Shown in pieces: positions 34,525-45,348 of a stretch of 51,253 nucleotides of DNA. Source of the DNA: Hofstenia miamia (lineage: Eukaryota; Xenacoelomorpha; Acoela; Hofsteniidae); the NCBI GenBank assembly GCA_900660155.1, contig CABFPE010000500.1, positions 82,099 to 133,351 on the forward strand, in the 5' to 3' direction. A model generated the notes under the pieces. The model made no database searches. It was not told the origin of the DNA and saw nothing but the letters and a program-made list of their open reading frames with translations. The translations under genes and the position numbers were made by a program. Position 1 is the stretch's first letter. Every line of letters begins with the position of its first letter.

Positions 34525-35636
34525 TGTAGTATTTGCAGTGGTGGGTTCAAGAGAAAAAGCTTGTGGTGCAATGGCTGCGGGTATCTTCATGTGAATTGCA
34601 CTGGTCTTGATCATACTTCTCGACTTGACACTGAAGATTAAAGATGCAAACGCTGCTGTAATTCATCTACAGTCATGACTCTACAACTTGCTGACCTCAA
34701 AATTTTAGAAACTTCATCTGATTCCAGCAAGATTATTTTGAAGCTAAGAACCATTCTTTCTTCAAATATTCCCGTGATCAAGCGTGTCTCCAAAAGCGCT
34801 AGATTTCAAGTAGCTCTTATAAAAAATGTTATAATCAACCCTGAAAATATCAAAAACTGGGTGCTTCTTTTAGCATTCCCTAAAATATGCCTCAGCTCTG
34901 GGCGACGAGGAGGCAAGAATAGGAAGCCAACAGGTTTTGCTGAGAAATGTAGTCATTATGGATTTTCAGAATTTCAAAATTTTACTCCTTCAAATCGTAA
35001 ATTTAAATGTTTTAGGAATTTGGTTCTTCCTAAATTTGTACAAAACAAGTTAGAGAAGTTCGACGTTTATGGCGCAGTAAGACTTGTTTTATCATTCGAC
35101 TGTATTGCTGAGCCAACAGACGAAATAGTTTCAGAGATGAGAAACAACCTATGCAGCAGACCCTCCAGTGGTTGCCATTTCCGAGTTTGAATCTTACTTA
35201 GTGAGCACAGTCCTTGTCAAAAAGTGCTTGATGTCGTCTCTCTCATTCTCAGCTGGTGGACCTGATCAACTAAAGCCACAATTACTGAAAAACCTGGTTA
35301 CAGAGGACAATGGAACAGCAGCAATCAATCTTTGTGTTGCTCTCATGGAATTTGTTAATGTAGTTCTATCTGGTAAGTTTCCAAAGCTAATCAGATCGTT
35401 TTTTGGGAGCAAATTTGTTTGCTCTTAAAAAGAAAGCACGAGGTTACTGTCCCATAACAGTGGGAAACACACTGCTTCGTCTTATACCTAAGTGTATTGC
35501 ATCTGAGAGGAAGAGGGAATTTGGTCAAATCCAGCTGGGTTACAACACTGCCAAAGGAGCAGAAGTTGCAGTTCACACTGTTAGGTCATACACATTAGCA
35601 AGAATTCTTTCTGATAGCAATTTAGTAAGGAGTTAA
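34525..35636 (+). mobile_element. Retroelement with PHD-type finger and reverse transcriptase, decayed
   Basis: At 34525-34665 the translation carries a zinc-finger pattern with CSICSGGFKRK, WCNGCG and HVNCTGLDH, then a C-x2-CC. This has the layout of the PHD-like finger found at the start of some non-LTR retroelement proteins. Reverse-transcriptase palm segments follow across three frames: GGPDQLKPQLLKNL at about 35250, FGANLFALKKKARGYCPITV at about 35400-35455, and LIPKCI. This AGGPDxLxPxxL/PFxxGAxLxALxKxxGGxRPIAVG pattern is widespread in marine-invertebrate retroelements. The coding phase changes more than once, so the copy is inactive. The family is not assigned. Confidence 0.7.
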
Positions 35637-35898
35637 TACGTAACTATCTAACTAACCGCTACCACCGGGTTAAAATTAATGGGACACTATCAAATTGGGG
35701 AAATGTTTACAAAGGAGTTCCACAAAGCACGCTCTTAGGGCTCTTACTTTTTTCACTTTATGTAAATGATCTCAATAAAGCAGTAAGTGAACATTGTACG
35801 ATTATTCAATACGCAGATGATACTTGCCTGTTTGCACATGATAAATCACGTGATGTATCGAAATATAATTTGGAAACCAACCTCTTGCATTTACATTA
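35637..35898 (+). mobile_element. CR1/Jockey-type reverse-transcriptase fragment
   Basis: After the stop at 35634-35636, one frame reads RYHRVKINGTLSNWGNVYKG, then VPQSTLLGLLLFSLYVNDL, then IIQYADDTCLF. These are the fingers/palm motifs and YADD box of a Jockey/CR1-like enzyme. They are of a different style from the segment just upstream, so this is either the same element's catalytic part or a second insertion. No C-terminal region follows. Confidence 0.75.
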
Positions 35899-36235
35899 AT
35901 TTTAAAAAGTGCAAGTTTAATTTATAAATATAGTCTTCTTTTGTGTTCAAACTTGGTTGCAAGGATTTTATAAAAATACTCTCAATAATTTTTAAATCAC
36001 TTGATCTTGATGTCTGATGTAATATGTTTGTTTCAAAATTTAGTCCGCACTTAATTAGACGATTAGATATATTAGAACTGGTCTCATGGTCTCTAATTCT
36101 TGATAGTTGCCTACTAGAAAAACCAATATAATCTTCACCACGGATGCATATTATTTGATAAATTATATTTGACTTATTGGTTTCTTCAGTTGTAGATTTT
36201 AATTGCAATTTCGTTCTTAGTTTATGATTGTTATA
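35891..36235 (-). mobile_element. Penelope-like GIY-YIG endonuclease fragment
   Basis: The minus-strand open frame 36208-35891 encodes IIYQIICIRGEDYIGFSSRQ, then RIRDHE, and later IESIFIKSLQPSLN. This is the GIY-YIG order (Y-x-I...YIG...R-x-R-x-x-E/DH...E) used as the C-terminal nuclease of Penelope-like elements. The reverse transcriptase is not adjacent. It abuts the plus-strand LINE piece tail to tail. Confidence 0.8.
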
Positions 36236-36285
36236 AATAAATCTAACTTTTTCTTTAATTACTGATATTTTTCTGAGTTCTTTGT

Positions 36286-36390
36286 AGGCCCTGCGAGGGC
36301 GAGGGCTCGCGAGCTTTGTTCAAGCTCGAGCTCGGCTCGCACTTTTAAAAACATTCAGCCGAACCCGAGCCGAGCCTTGAATTTCCAAGA
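36286..36390. mobile_element. GCTCGGCTCG-family MITE fragment
   Basis: A GC-rich patch (TTCAAGCTCGAGCTCGGCTC and later CCGAACCCGAGCCGAGCC) in AT-rich surroundings. It matches the terminal sequence of the MITE at 40715-41057. Only one end-like region is recognisable. Confidence 0.5.
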
Positions 36391-36547
36391 AAACACGTGT
36401 AAAATATATTAACTGTTGGCTTACTGTAGCAGCATTCATTTCGATCACAAACAAGTGACATTTAGATCTAGCATCTAGCTATATCTCATCTAGATCTGTG
36501 TACAGAGTTGTCCATATTTATAATCCTATATATGAATCCTATTAATA

Positions 36548-36549
<2 letters not shown>

Positions 36550-36589
<40 letters not shown>
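36550..36589. repeat. (AT)n microsatellite
   Basis: Pure AT run of about 40 bp. Confidence 0.95.
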
Positions 36590-36594
<5 letters not shown>

Positions 36595-36819
36595 GAATAA
36601 GACTTGCAATTAGTTTAAATAATAATAATACGGTACACAAATTTAGTTTTTAGTAGGTTGTCTGAAAACTCTTGATCACTACTGTATGCTGTCGTTTTTT
36701 TTAGATAAAAAATATATAGGTCTTTCTCCGATAGATGTATAAGAGAAAATGTGGTAATAATATAAAAGACATATAAAGTGTGATCTATTCGCCATTTAAA
36801 ATCAACTACTAATTTTGAA

Positions 36820-36965
36820 GATTTGTCTAACGTTTACAAAATTACTCGCGCATGTGGCGAAACTTATGTTGGACAAACTTCAAGACATATGTAGAAAAAT
36901 TCAAAGAGCATAAATCACTTACAGAAATATCGAATCACTTAAGACTAACAATTAACTTCTTAATG
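36820..36965 (+). mobile_element. Second Penelope-like GIY-YIG fragment
   Basis: The plus-strand reading SNVYKITRACGETYVGQTSR followed by a KEHKSL segment is the N-terminal part of a GIY-YIG nuclease, here YVG. It is short and broken, and on the opposite strand from the one at 35.9-36.2 kb, so it is a separate insertion. Confidence 0.7.
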
Positions 36966-37059
36966 ATAATTAAGAAAATTCAACTAATTATTTATACTGC
37001 AAAAACATCTTTCAAATTTCAATTTTTTCAACATTTCTTAAAACTATATGTTGAGACTG

Positions 37060-37865
37060 TTACCAAGACTGCTACTGGCACCAGCTCGGGTGCGTCTCAT
37101 GGGGCAGTCATACAGAGAGGAAACTCTCTGTCTCTGGCCTATGAGGTATGCCTAGGCCAGCTTTTGCTGTGCCTTCCTTTGAGGCAGCTTTGCTGTGTCA
37201 CAGGTAGTTATGATCCAACATCTTGCCATCCATTATGTAGTTGAGCAAGGCTTCTATATTAGTGAAAATGCTTTGTATTTTAGTAAATACTGTTCCTAAA
37301 TTATTTTCACGGATCAATTAGCAACCAGTAGGCGCTCTCTTAAGTTACCACCGTTAGTAGCCTCTTCTAATCAGACTCGACACAGGTCAGCACTCTGCGT
37401 GCCAGGGGTCGCCAGAGGTTTTTCAAGATCAAACTGGCCAGGCACACTTCTAGGAGTATGGTCAGGACCCGGATCTTGGTTCTACCCACTGATTTAGTCT
37501 GTTTAACTTCTTCAGTAACCCCACACTGGTGTTTGAGCGGGCACATGCGTTAGAAACAGGAGACAGTCGTATGACCATAAGTCACAGGGAGTTATAGAGA
37601 ATGAGAAGGTTAAGATACTGTGGGACTTCAACATACAGACGAGCAAGGTGATAGAAGCACGGAGGCCAGACATAGTAATGGTAGACAAAGTGAAAAGATT
37701 GAGAACAGTGATAGTACCAAAGGACAGAAATGGAGAAAGAGAAGATAGACAAGTACAGGGAGTTGGCAGAGGAAATGGAAAGGCTGTGGAAGTAGTCCCG
37801 GTAAGTAGGAGCACTAGGAGCAATTCTTATCAGCCCGCTGAATGCTTTGGAATTTTCATAGTGAC
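37060..37865 (+). mobile_element. GC-richer retroelement tail with nuclease-like motif
   Basis: Base composition is clearly less AT-rich than around it. At about 37594-37740 the translation gives ENEKVKILWDFNIQTSKVIE, then ARRPDIVMVDK, then VPKDRNGEREDR. This matches the C-terminal block (KILWDFxIQTDHxIxARRPDLVVxDK...D.AVPgD...KExEKxxKYxxL) often found after reverse transcriptases in cnidarian and other marine retroelements. The PD...D/K spacing suggests a restriction-like endonuclease. 37060-37590 is non-coding or decayed. The family name is uncertain. Confidence 0.5.
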
Positions 37866-38473
37866 TCTGAATAATATTTTTTGACTATCATGGTGGCGCC
37901 GAATACATGAACTATTATAGCGCCTCTCTGAATATTTTTCGGAAAAATTGTGGGCACCCTGAATACAAATTTATTATTTAGACGCATTTTTAAGACATTC
38001 TTAAAAAACAGTAAATTTACCAAGCAATAACATTGATAACATGCAATAAAATACATGAATATAAACGTATCACAAATATTGCATAATTGAGCGTATTTTA
38101 GAACAAATTCTGTTAAAAATTTCGCTGTCAGCTTCATATGAACTTTGAAAATGAATTTGCCATAGATATTTAATTGGAAAGGTATTATTGATATTCTTTT
38201 GCAGTAAAAATGCCAATGTTTCGGATTCATTTAGGGTAAAGTTTGAACTAAAAAATGTAGTAAAAGCTTGAACAAAACTTTCGCATTTTCTATCATTAAG
38301 TGATTTAACAGGAATTCAATTTTTGTTTTAAAATTTTCTATATAATTAGTTAACACGCTGACATGATGCCCATCAAAATAATTATCAAAATAATAATATA
38401 ATAATAGTACAATGTTGTATTAAGCGCTACTATAATCAGTTCTGATTTTTATTCAGTGCCGCTATAAATGTCC

Positions 38474-38945
38474 AATAAGTTGTGTTCAGCGCCACTATAA
38501 TAGTTAAAATTTGAAAATTTTGAAGCCGTTTTTCTCATGCTTCAACAGCAGTAGTAGAAGCCGCGGCAATTTCGTTACACTTTTTTCTGATTGGTCGAGA
38601 GGTGGGCAGAAGTCTGTTACACTTTTTTGTGATTGGTCGAGAGGGGTGGCCTTTGACCTGAGACGCCGTGGATATTGGCGGGGGGTGTTTTACTGACGTC
38701 ATGGATGTACTTTTACTAGTTTTTGTGTTATTTATGTGACCTAATTTAGTTTGCATTTTTTTACTTTTTACCTTCCCACATTTATATACTTTTACATGGG
38801 TTTTCTACTTTATACACTTTTTTCTCTTTATATGCTTTGTCACTTTTTACACATTTATATACTTTTACNAATAAGTTGTGTTCAGCGCCACTATAATAGT
38901 TAAAATTTGAAAATTTTGAAGCCGTTTTTCTCATGCTTCAACAGC
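38474..38945 (+). repeat. 76-bp direct repeat spanning an N
   Basis: Bases 38474-38549 recur at 38870-38945, starting exactly after the N at 38869. After the second copy the sequences diverge (ACAGCAGTAG versus ACAGCGCCAC). The interval also holds a 43-bp-period pair (38573-38602 and 38616-38645), each copy containing a TGATTGGTCGAGAGG motif with an inverted CCAAT box. Confidence 0.85.
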
Positions 38946-39239
38946 GCCACCACGCTGAAACTTACGTCACTTTTTACGAATACAATATGCAAAATGTCTA
39001 AAGATTTTCAGCGGATTTGATTAGATACAGGCCTAATAATCGCTCGGCGCCAGTGAATACTCAGAGGCATCGAAATTCACTGGTATTCGGCGGCGCTCAT
39101 AAAAATAATAATAATAATTATTATTTTTAATGATAGTAACTTATTTTTAAAACTTTTTACAATACAAAAAATGCATAAAAATACTTAAGGTATAAAGTAA
39201 TTTGTTTTTCTGTAATTTTACTTAGTTGCAAATTGACAT

Positions 39240-40380
39240 TACTTAATTACAAACTTTGTTCTTTGAATATCCAAATAAGTTCTTTTCTTTGGTGATAATT
39301 CTAATTTACTTTTTTCCTTAAATTTTTTAAAATTGGACTCTTCTTTAATTTCAGGTGATAATCTGTTCCATAGATCTATGCAGTAATTGATAAAACAGTT
39401 CTTTATGATTCTTTTGCTAAATTTAAATTTTTTTATAGCACTTAGTACTAATATGGAGTTTTGATGAAATTTCTTGTTTTGATCTATCTTTGAAAAATAC
39501 TTGTAATGATTTGTTTTTGTAGATAGTTTAATGTAACATCAGTGGGGCTACCGCAGGTCTGACTTTTCAGCTAAACATTACTAGAACTGTTCTGTATTTA
39601 CAATAAAAGTATCATCTTATATACAATTTAGCTATTAACATATTTACAAACATGAAAAAACACTAGACTAGTTGATAAATAACCAGCTACGATACTACAC
39701 TAATGAAAAAAGATTGTAAATTGTTCTGATATTTTTGTTGATTGCTTTTTTCACATATGATAGCTAAACTCCAATTCAAAATTCTTTCTAACTTATTTTT
39801 TTATCCATTAAGTTAATTGGTCAACAGACATGAATAATATAAATATTGAGGCAGAGTATATGACTTCAATATCATTGTTTTCCATTTAATTGGAATAAAC
39901 CGTTGTAACTTACAGAGTGCATTGATCTCTTGTACCATTTTTCTATTAATTTATTAATATGTTCTTTAAATATTAATTTATTATTAAAAATAATACTTAG
40001 ATATACAATTTTATTTTCTTCTTCAATGGTTTTTTATTTACTTGTAGGCTTAGTTTCTCATCATTTGATTTGCTTAGAACCATGCATTTTGTTTTTTCAA
40101 TATTAAACTTGATTTTATTCTTATCAAAATATAAAATAGCTTTGTATAATGCATTGAGTAAAACTTTATGTTTGATTGTATATAATAAAGTATAATCAAC
40201 ATACTGTATGCATTTTATTTTATTTTCAAATTTGATGTCATTTACATATGTTAAATAACAAGGGTCCTAGTACTGAACCTTGTGGGATTCCATGGTTAAT
40301 TATCATTGAATAAGATGTTATGTTACTTAGATAAGATCTGATTAAAGTTATTGCTGATTCTTCAAAATTGTATATTTACA
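39240..40380 (-). mobile_element. CR1/Jockey-type LINE, 3' part, decayed
   Basis: On the minus strand the order is: IRSYLSNITS and GIPQGSVLGPLLFN (about 40255-40340), then a KTKCMVLSKSNDEKLSLQVN block (about 40040-40095). The C-terminal part YCIDLWNRLSPEIKEESNFK...KKRTYLDIQ follows at about 39270-39395. The C-terminal block resembles the LWNDLNLEIKKEQNYKHFRR end of the 19.6-kb LINE, so it is a related family. It contains numerous frame breaks, and the 5' half is missing. Confidence 0.85.
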
Positions 40381-40509
40381 CTGAGAGCAGTTGAATCCTG
40401 TTATACATTATCTTTGCAACTTTGAATACATAGGAGAGTTATAATTTTAGGACAGCATTCTCATAAAATTAATAATGTATTTTCCATCAAATTTTGCAAA
40501 TATTTAAGC

Positions 40510-41245
40510 CTATTTCCTCTAGGAATTTTTCGAAATCTGTGATGACTTCAACAAAACTTCAATAACCCAAGAACGAAGGAAGGTATTTCAAATCTAAAAA
40601 ACCACAGGATAGAGAATTGTCACTTCTTTTTATTAAATTCCTGACCTGGCTCTGACCCGTCCGGGCGCGCCTTCTAAAAAACAAGATCTTTCAGGGGAGT
40701 TGTTGTTGCCATAGCAGACTTGTCAACGAGCCGTAATTTCTAAGGTCGGCTCATTTAAATTTTGAGTAAATTCGGCTCGACTCGCCACAGAAAATATTTT
40801 AATGAGGCTCGTTTCAGCTCGTTATTTTTATATTAATATTGTTCTCTCAGAATTGTTATTTAGTAAACATTTCTAAAATACGATTATAAGTAAGGAATAT
40901 TGAATGAAAAAAATAAGAAAAATCTGCATAATCAAATTAACAAGCAGCACTATAAATTTGGTTTGCTTAAAACGGCTGGTTTTGGGCTCGTTGTATATCT
41001 AATACTCTGTTCAAGCTCGGCTCGGTTCGTTAAAAGCTCGGCTCGTTGACAAGTGTGTACCATAGCATTAGACCGTCTTATTATCTGAACACTAGACATG
41101 GAAAGAATCTGAATATTTTTTAAAAATCAGATTTCTCATTGAAAAATTATCTTATTTCCATGGAACTCAGGCATAAGCACATGTTTTAGCACGCATCGTC
41201 ATCATTACATGAACGGACTCCAACCCATAGATGTGTCCACGTAAA
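40510..41245 (+). repeat. Duplicated segment, copy 1 (interrupted by a MITE)
   Basis: 40510-40714 plus 41058-41245 are similar to 42498-42800 in the same orientation. Shared landmarks are AAATCTGTGATGACTTCAAC, TCAGGG.AGT.GTTGTT, AATCAGATTTCTCATT and ACATGTTTTAGCAC. The segment is non-coding and likely an old interspersed repeat. Confidence 0.75.
40715..41057 (+). mobile_element. hAT-type MITE, GCTCGGCTCG family (343 bp)
   Basis: Ends CAGACTTGTCAACGAGCC (left) and, in complement, CACACTTGTCAACGAGCC (right) are near-perfect inverted repeats. Flanks TGCCATAG (40707-40714) and TACCATAG (41058-41065) form an 8-bp target duplication with one difference. The related segment at about 42615-42632 lacks the insertion and serves as an empty site. 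The interior is non-coding with repeated GGCTCG and CGAGCC motifs. Confidence 0.88.
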
Positions 41246-41261
41246 AACCTTTCGATATTTT

Positions 41262-41735
41262 TTGACAGGCTTCGATAAATTTGTTCAAAATGCGGACAAA
41301 TCGGTTTGTTACGTAAAAGTAACACAAGTGGACATAGGGTTAATTTTGATTGCTTACAATTGCTTTAATAAAAACAAAACCTATATGAAGTGGAAAAAAT
41401 ATTCGTTTGGTATTACTTACTACAAAATTCCTGTAAGTACCTTGGAATGCCATAATGGTTTTTTAGGAATAGAGAGCATAATGTACTTACTTCCTATTAA
41501 GAAGACCTAATAATACCCAAAAATATATTAATCATTAGAGAAAGCTAATTCTAGTAATCAAGAATATTTACAAAATTCTAGTTTTACTTAATAGCAGCGA
41601 AAAATGAGGTGGCATGCATCGGTGATTAAAGCATTTTGTACGTGTTGTAAAACAAAACATTGTGTGAGCAAAAGAGGCTGTTGCAAAAATTGTAGTAGAG
41701 AATTTTTGTTCGTTAATATACTCAATAGAATCATT
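41262..41735 (+). pseudogene. Possible piggyBac-like remnant
   Basis: An open frame (41262-41510) has VTQVDIGLILIAY followed by KTYMKWKKYSFGI, reminiscent of the piggyBac VDxxDQxxxxY...KWWKKxxF region. About 130 bp downstream a cysteine-rich stretch (CTCCKTKHCVSKRGCCKNCS then REF) resembles the piggyBac C-terminal cysteine domain. Neither piece alone is convincing. Confidence 0.3.
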
Positions 41736-42497
41736 TTGTCTCAAAACATATTAAATTGCTTTTTCAGCTTTCCGGTTATTATTATCTTGTAACACATACT
41801 ACAAAATGATACTGACATTTTAATAATAGAAGCATGCTGGATATAGCCTATACAAGGACGTCTAAAATTTCAAAAAAAGATTGACGTGGGAAAACAGCTA
41901 ATTGACGGAAATAATTCTATAATTTTTAATAAAATATCAGTGTCGAATTCGCTTTAGTTAACGCCCATGGGTAGAGAAATGCGCACCACCATATTGCCAT
42001 TCTAATAATGACACAAAGTATTTAGAAAATTGCAAAAAATATTTTTTTGAATTTTCTCGGATGAGTTACAATGGGTCAATTCGTGTTTTAGTAAGTGTTA
42101 AAGTGTTAAGGACACACCATAGATAAAATTGATGTCGTGTAGGGTCCAGTTTTTAAAACCAAAAAGGGGTGAAAAAAGTGTTTTTGTCTTAAAAATGTAT
42201 CACCGCTGCTTCAACTTTCTTACAATGAAACTTTTTCTTTAAAAATATAGAAATTCAAATATCAAACATTAATTTTTAAATACAAAACATTCAAAGAGAA
42301 TGCATCTCTGACACCTCATAAATCACACATGTGCTTGTACATTTTCAAAAAACCAAACAAAAACCAGTGCCAATAATTGAAAATAAGTTTTTTTGAAAAA
42401 CATCTTAAATTTTAACTTCACTCTTTGGGTAGAGTCCTGATTCTACTAAGTTGCGAATTTTTCAAAGTGACTTTTAATCCACTTTCCACTCTTCCAC

Positions 42498-42800
42498 TAG
42501 GAATTCTTTAAAATCTGTGATGACTTCAACAACCTTTGACTTTTTGCACAGCGCGCCTGGACGTTACTCAAGGAGATTGCCTTCAAAAATCTGAATATTT
42601 CAGGGTAGTAGTTGTTCCCATTGGCAATAGACCGCCTTATTATCTGACACTAGGTATGGAAATAATTTGAAAATTTTCATAAAAATCAGATTTCTCATTT
42701 AAAAAATATTCTTATTTGCATGTAGTGCAGACACATGTTTTAGCACAAATCTTCGTCATTGCATGAGCGGGCCTGACCCAAAAGATGTGTAGGGTAAATG
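42498..42800 (+). repeat. Duplicated segment, copy 2 (uninterrupted)
   Basis: Related to 40510-41245 without the MITE. It reads TTGTTCCCATTGGCAATAGACC where copy 1 carries the insertion. 41736-42497 in front of it is AT-rich with no gene seen. Confidence 0.75.
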
Positions 42801-43111
42801 CGGTAAGTTATATATTGGAGATTATCTTTTATTCAAATTGTTAAATTGAACATAAAGACTCAGCAATAAATGCTGCGGTATATCTAAAGACCCAGTATGG
42901 TAGACCATGATAATCAGAAGAAACATTTTTACTCTGGTCAACTAATGATAATCTCAATAAGGCTCGAAAATAGGAATTTTAACATTGTGTACCTCACAAT
43001 GAATTAGATTGACTTTAGACGATTTCTAAAAGTAATTGAATTATTTATATAATTGACATCAAATCTAGTAATAACATAATGATGCCATCTGCTACTACCA
43101 ATCTTATTTAA

Positions 43112-43645
43112 CCTTAAACAGCATGGGGATTTTTAAAATATTTTCATAAACCTATAACAATTTTTTAAATGCTCAAAACTATTAATGGTGCGCTCAATCT
43201 GGCACTCTCTCGCTGGCCTTGTCCCATCGAGGCGTGCCTCTGCGTGAAGTCCTCGGTCGCAGGGGTCTTTGGCCCCACGAGCTCGGATTTTGCGCATGGC
43301 ACACCTCAATGGGTTTGGAATATCTTTGCACATATCAAGAAACAATCAAAGTTCTTTGTTGCCTCCATGGGCTCAAAACCTTCTAAATACATTAACATTA
43401 AGTAAAAAAGAATTAATCCTTTTCAAAAATTGGAAAATTTCTAAGAAAACTTGTTAACCTTTTCAACAATCTCTGCCACAGCAATAAGTTTTAATAGAAA
43501 TTTTCAACATTGCATTAAAGTATTTTCCCCAATAGACCTATCAATGCCCCAAGATTTTCAAATTTGGAAATCGGCTTGGAGAAAATTTTTTTGTAAATGT
43601 GGAAAAACGTTTTGTCCTTTAAAACGGACGCTAGGCTGTTTAAGG
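43112..43645. mobile_element. TTAA-flanked inverted-repeat element (534 bp)
   Basis: TTAA at 43108-43111 and 43646-43649 bracket perfect 11-bp inverted repeats CCTTAAACAGC and GCTGTTTAAGG; with the flanking bases the perfect match is 18 bp. TTAA targets are typical of piggyBac, so this may be a piggyBac MITE. A 3-bp PIF/Harbinger-type duplication is an alternative. A GC-rich patch at 43180-43330 has a minus-strand frame with ECQIERTINSFEHLKN, vaguely like the PIF IERTFGxLK motif. Confidence 0.5.
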
Positions 43646-43649
43646 TTAA

Positions 43650-45072
43650 ATACCAATACTATAATATCTTTAATTCTTCTTTAAAACCTATATGCTTCAA
43701 TATATTTGAAGTTGGTTTTTACGTCAATTTTTTATTATAGAGCAAAAAGTGATGTCGTATTTCTCAATATAGCATTTCACTTTGAACTAGATATAGTCTT
43801 GATACAATTTATAAATTAACAACTTAGAGCAACATCAAAATCATTACAGCAGTACACGTCCGAAAAATTTCAATTAGCAACATTGACACAAAATTCTTCT
43901 TGAAGTCCTTGTCGTTGATCACCAAGATTTACAATTCTTCTATCTTATTTTAATTGTGGGAATCGTGTGCAAGACATTTCTATGATCAGTATGTAATGAT
44001 GTGTTAGAGCGTAATATTGAAAAAGATCTTCTAAGAAAATTGGTTGAAGTTTCCACAAGCCATGAAATTCATATAGTATTATTTACATGCTGAAAAATAT
44101 AAAATTTTAACAGATTTTGATTGGTTTCTTCTTGCATTTTCCTAAGTAGAAAATCTGTGAATTTCTTGAGTTTTCGATGTATATGAAAAGTTATAATGAC
44201 CTAAAAGTCTTAACTCAAGGTATCCAAGCCATCAGAACATATGTGGTTATAATAAAGTAATTTGGAAAATCTTTGGTCAGCAATAAGTGTCTATGTATTC
44301 AATAATGATTGCAAGCAGGAGTGCACAATGCATGATTGTCAAAACAATACTTGCCAATATTCAAATGAATTTCTATTTTTAGGGAAAAATGTACTAATGA
44401 TGTGTTTTCAATAATTTTGTCCTACTAAGATAGATTTTACGGCTTATCAGAAGAACTTACTCCCAATAACTAAGACTGATATTCTTCCAAACAAAGAAGG
44501 TGTTATCCATGATTAGGAAAGGAATTAAACTTCATTGAGAAGTAATTTCTTTCAAATTAGCAGTATGTTGAAACACATTTAAATACTGTATTTTGCATCC
44601 AGAAAATTTTACATAACATAATTTTGTAGAACATAATTATTGCAATACAATATTATGAAAGCTATGAGAAAATAATTTTCACAAAATGATTTTTTAGATT
44701 AAAATCAAAAATATATTTTGCATTTTGTCATTCATAAGTTATGGAGGCGAAGCTTAGGCCAAAACTATGTAAGTAAAAAATTAAATTAGTAGTTGTTGAA
44801 CGAATTTTAGATCACAATGGGTTCTTATAGGCAGAATAGCATAGCAAAACGTGGAATCTTGAAAATTGAATTCTTGGTAGCCGAAGGGCCTTATGAAAAG
44901 AATTTACTTTCACGGAGATTGATTTCATTACAGGTCGCGTTATTATGAAGAAATCTCTTAGAAAATTTATATTATTAACAGGCTGAGCATGGACTTGCTC
45001 TTTGTTGATTGACTATTAAACGAATGCATAGCAAATGTAGATAGCATTATTCAATCTAGCTTTGTCGCTTCT
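43650..45072. other. No gene seen
   Basis: AT-rich sequence. I recognise no open frame, RNA gene or repeat in this interval. Confidence 0.5.
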
Positions 45073-45073
45073 A

Positions 45074-45347
45074 TTGGGTTGTCGCATAAGTTCGTTCGTT
45101 TTAATATATTTCTTTTTATATTAAATGTCTTGTGTCTTTTTTGATGGAAGAATTTTTCTATGACACTTTTATTCTTATTAATGTGTTTTTTCACCTAAAC
45201 GGTTTTCCTCCCATTTTAGATGGAATGTCAAGTGGAAAAAAAACTTCATTTCCGACATCTTCTATTTCAATTTAATCAACAAAAATGTGCAGCTGATGCA
45301 ACTATTGAAAAGCTGAGGTGGGAAGTCTTACCTCATCCGCCATATTC
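45074..45347 (+). mobile_element. Mariner element copy with internal deletion, cut at an N
   Basis: Left terminal repeat TTGGGTTGTCGCATAAGTTC follows a TA (45072-45073). The frame from 45220 gives the transposase start (MECQVEKKLHFRHLLFQF). After GCAGCTGATGCA it jumps to IEKLRWEVLPHPPYS, which belongs just before the last catalytic Asp of mariner transposases. Most of the gene is therefore deleted. The N at 45348 interrupts it, after which a second left end begins. Confidence 0.8.
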
Positions 45348-45348
45348 N

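Noticed and set aside
43451-43684. Plus-strand frame with FCKCGKTFC
   Set aside because: A single CxC...C motif in an AT-rich frame is not enough for a zinc-finger call; it also runs through the TTAA element end.
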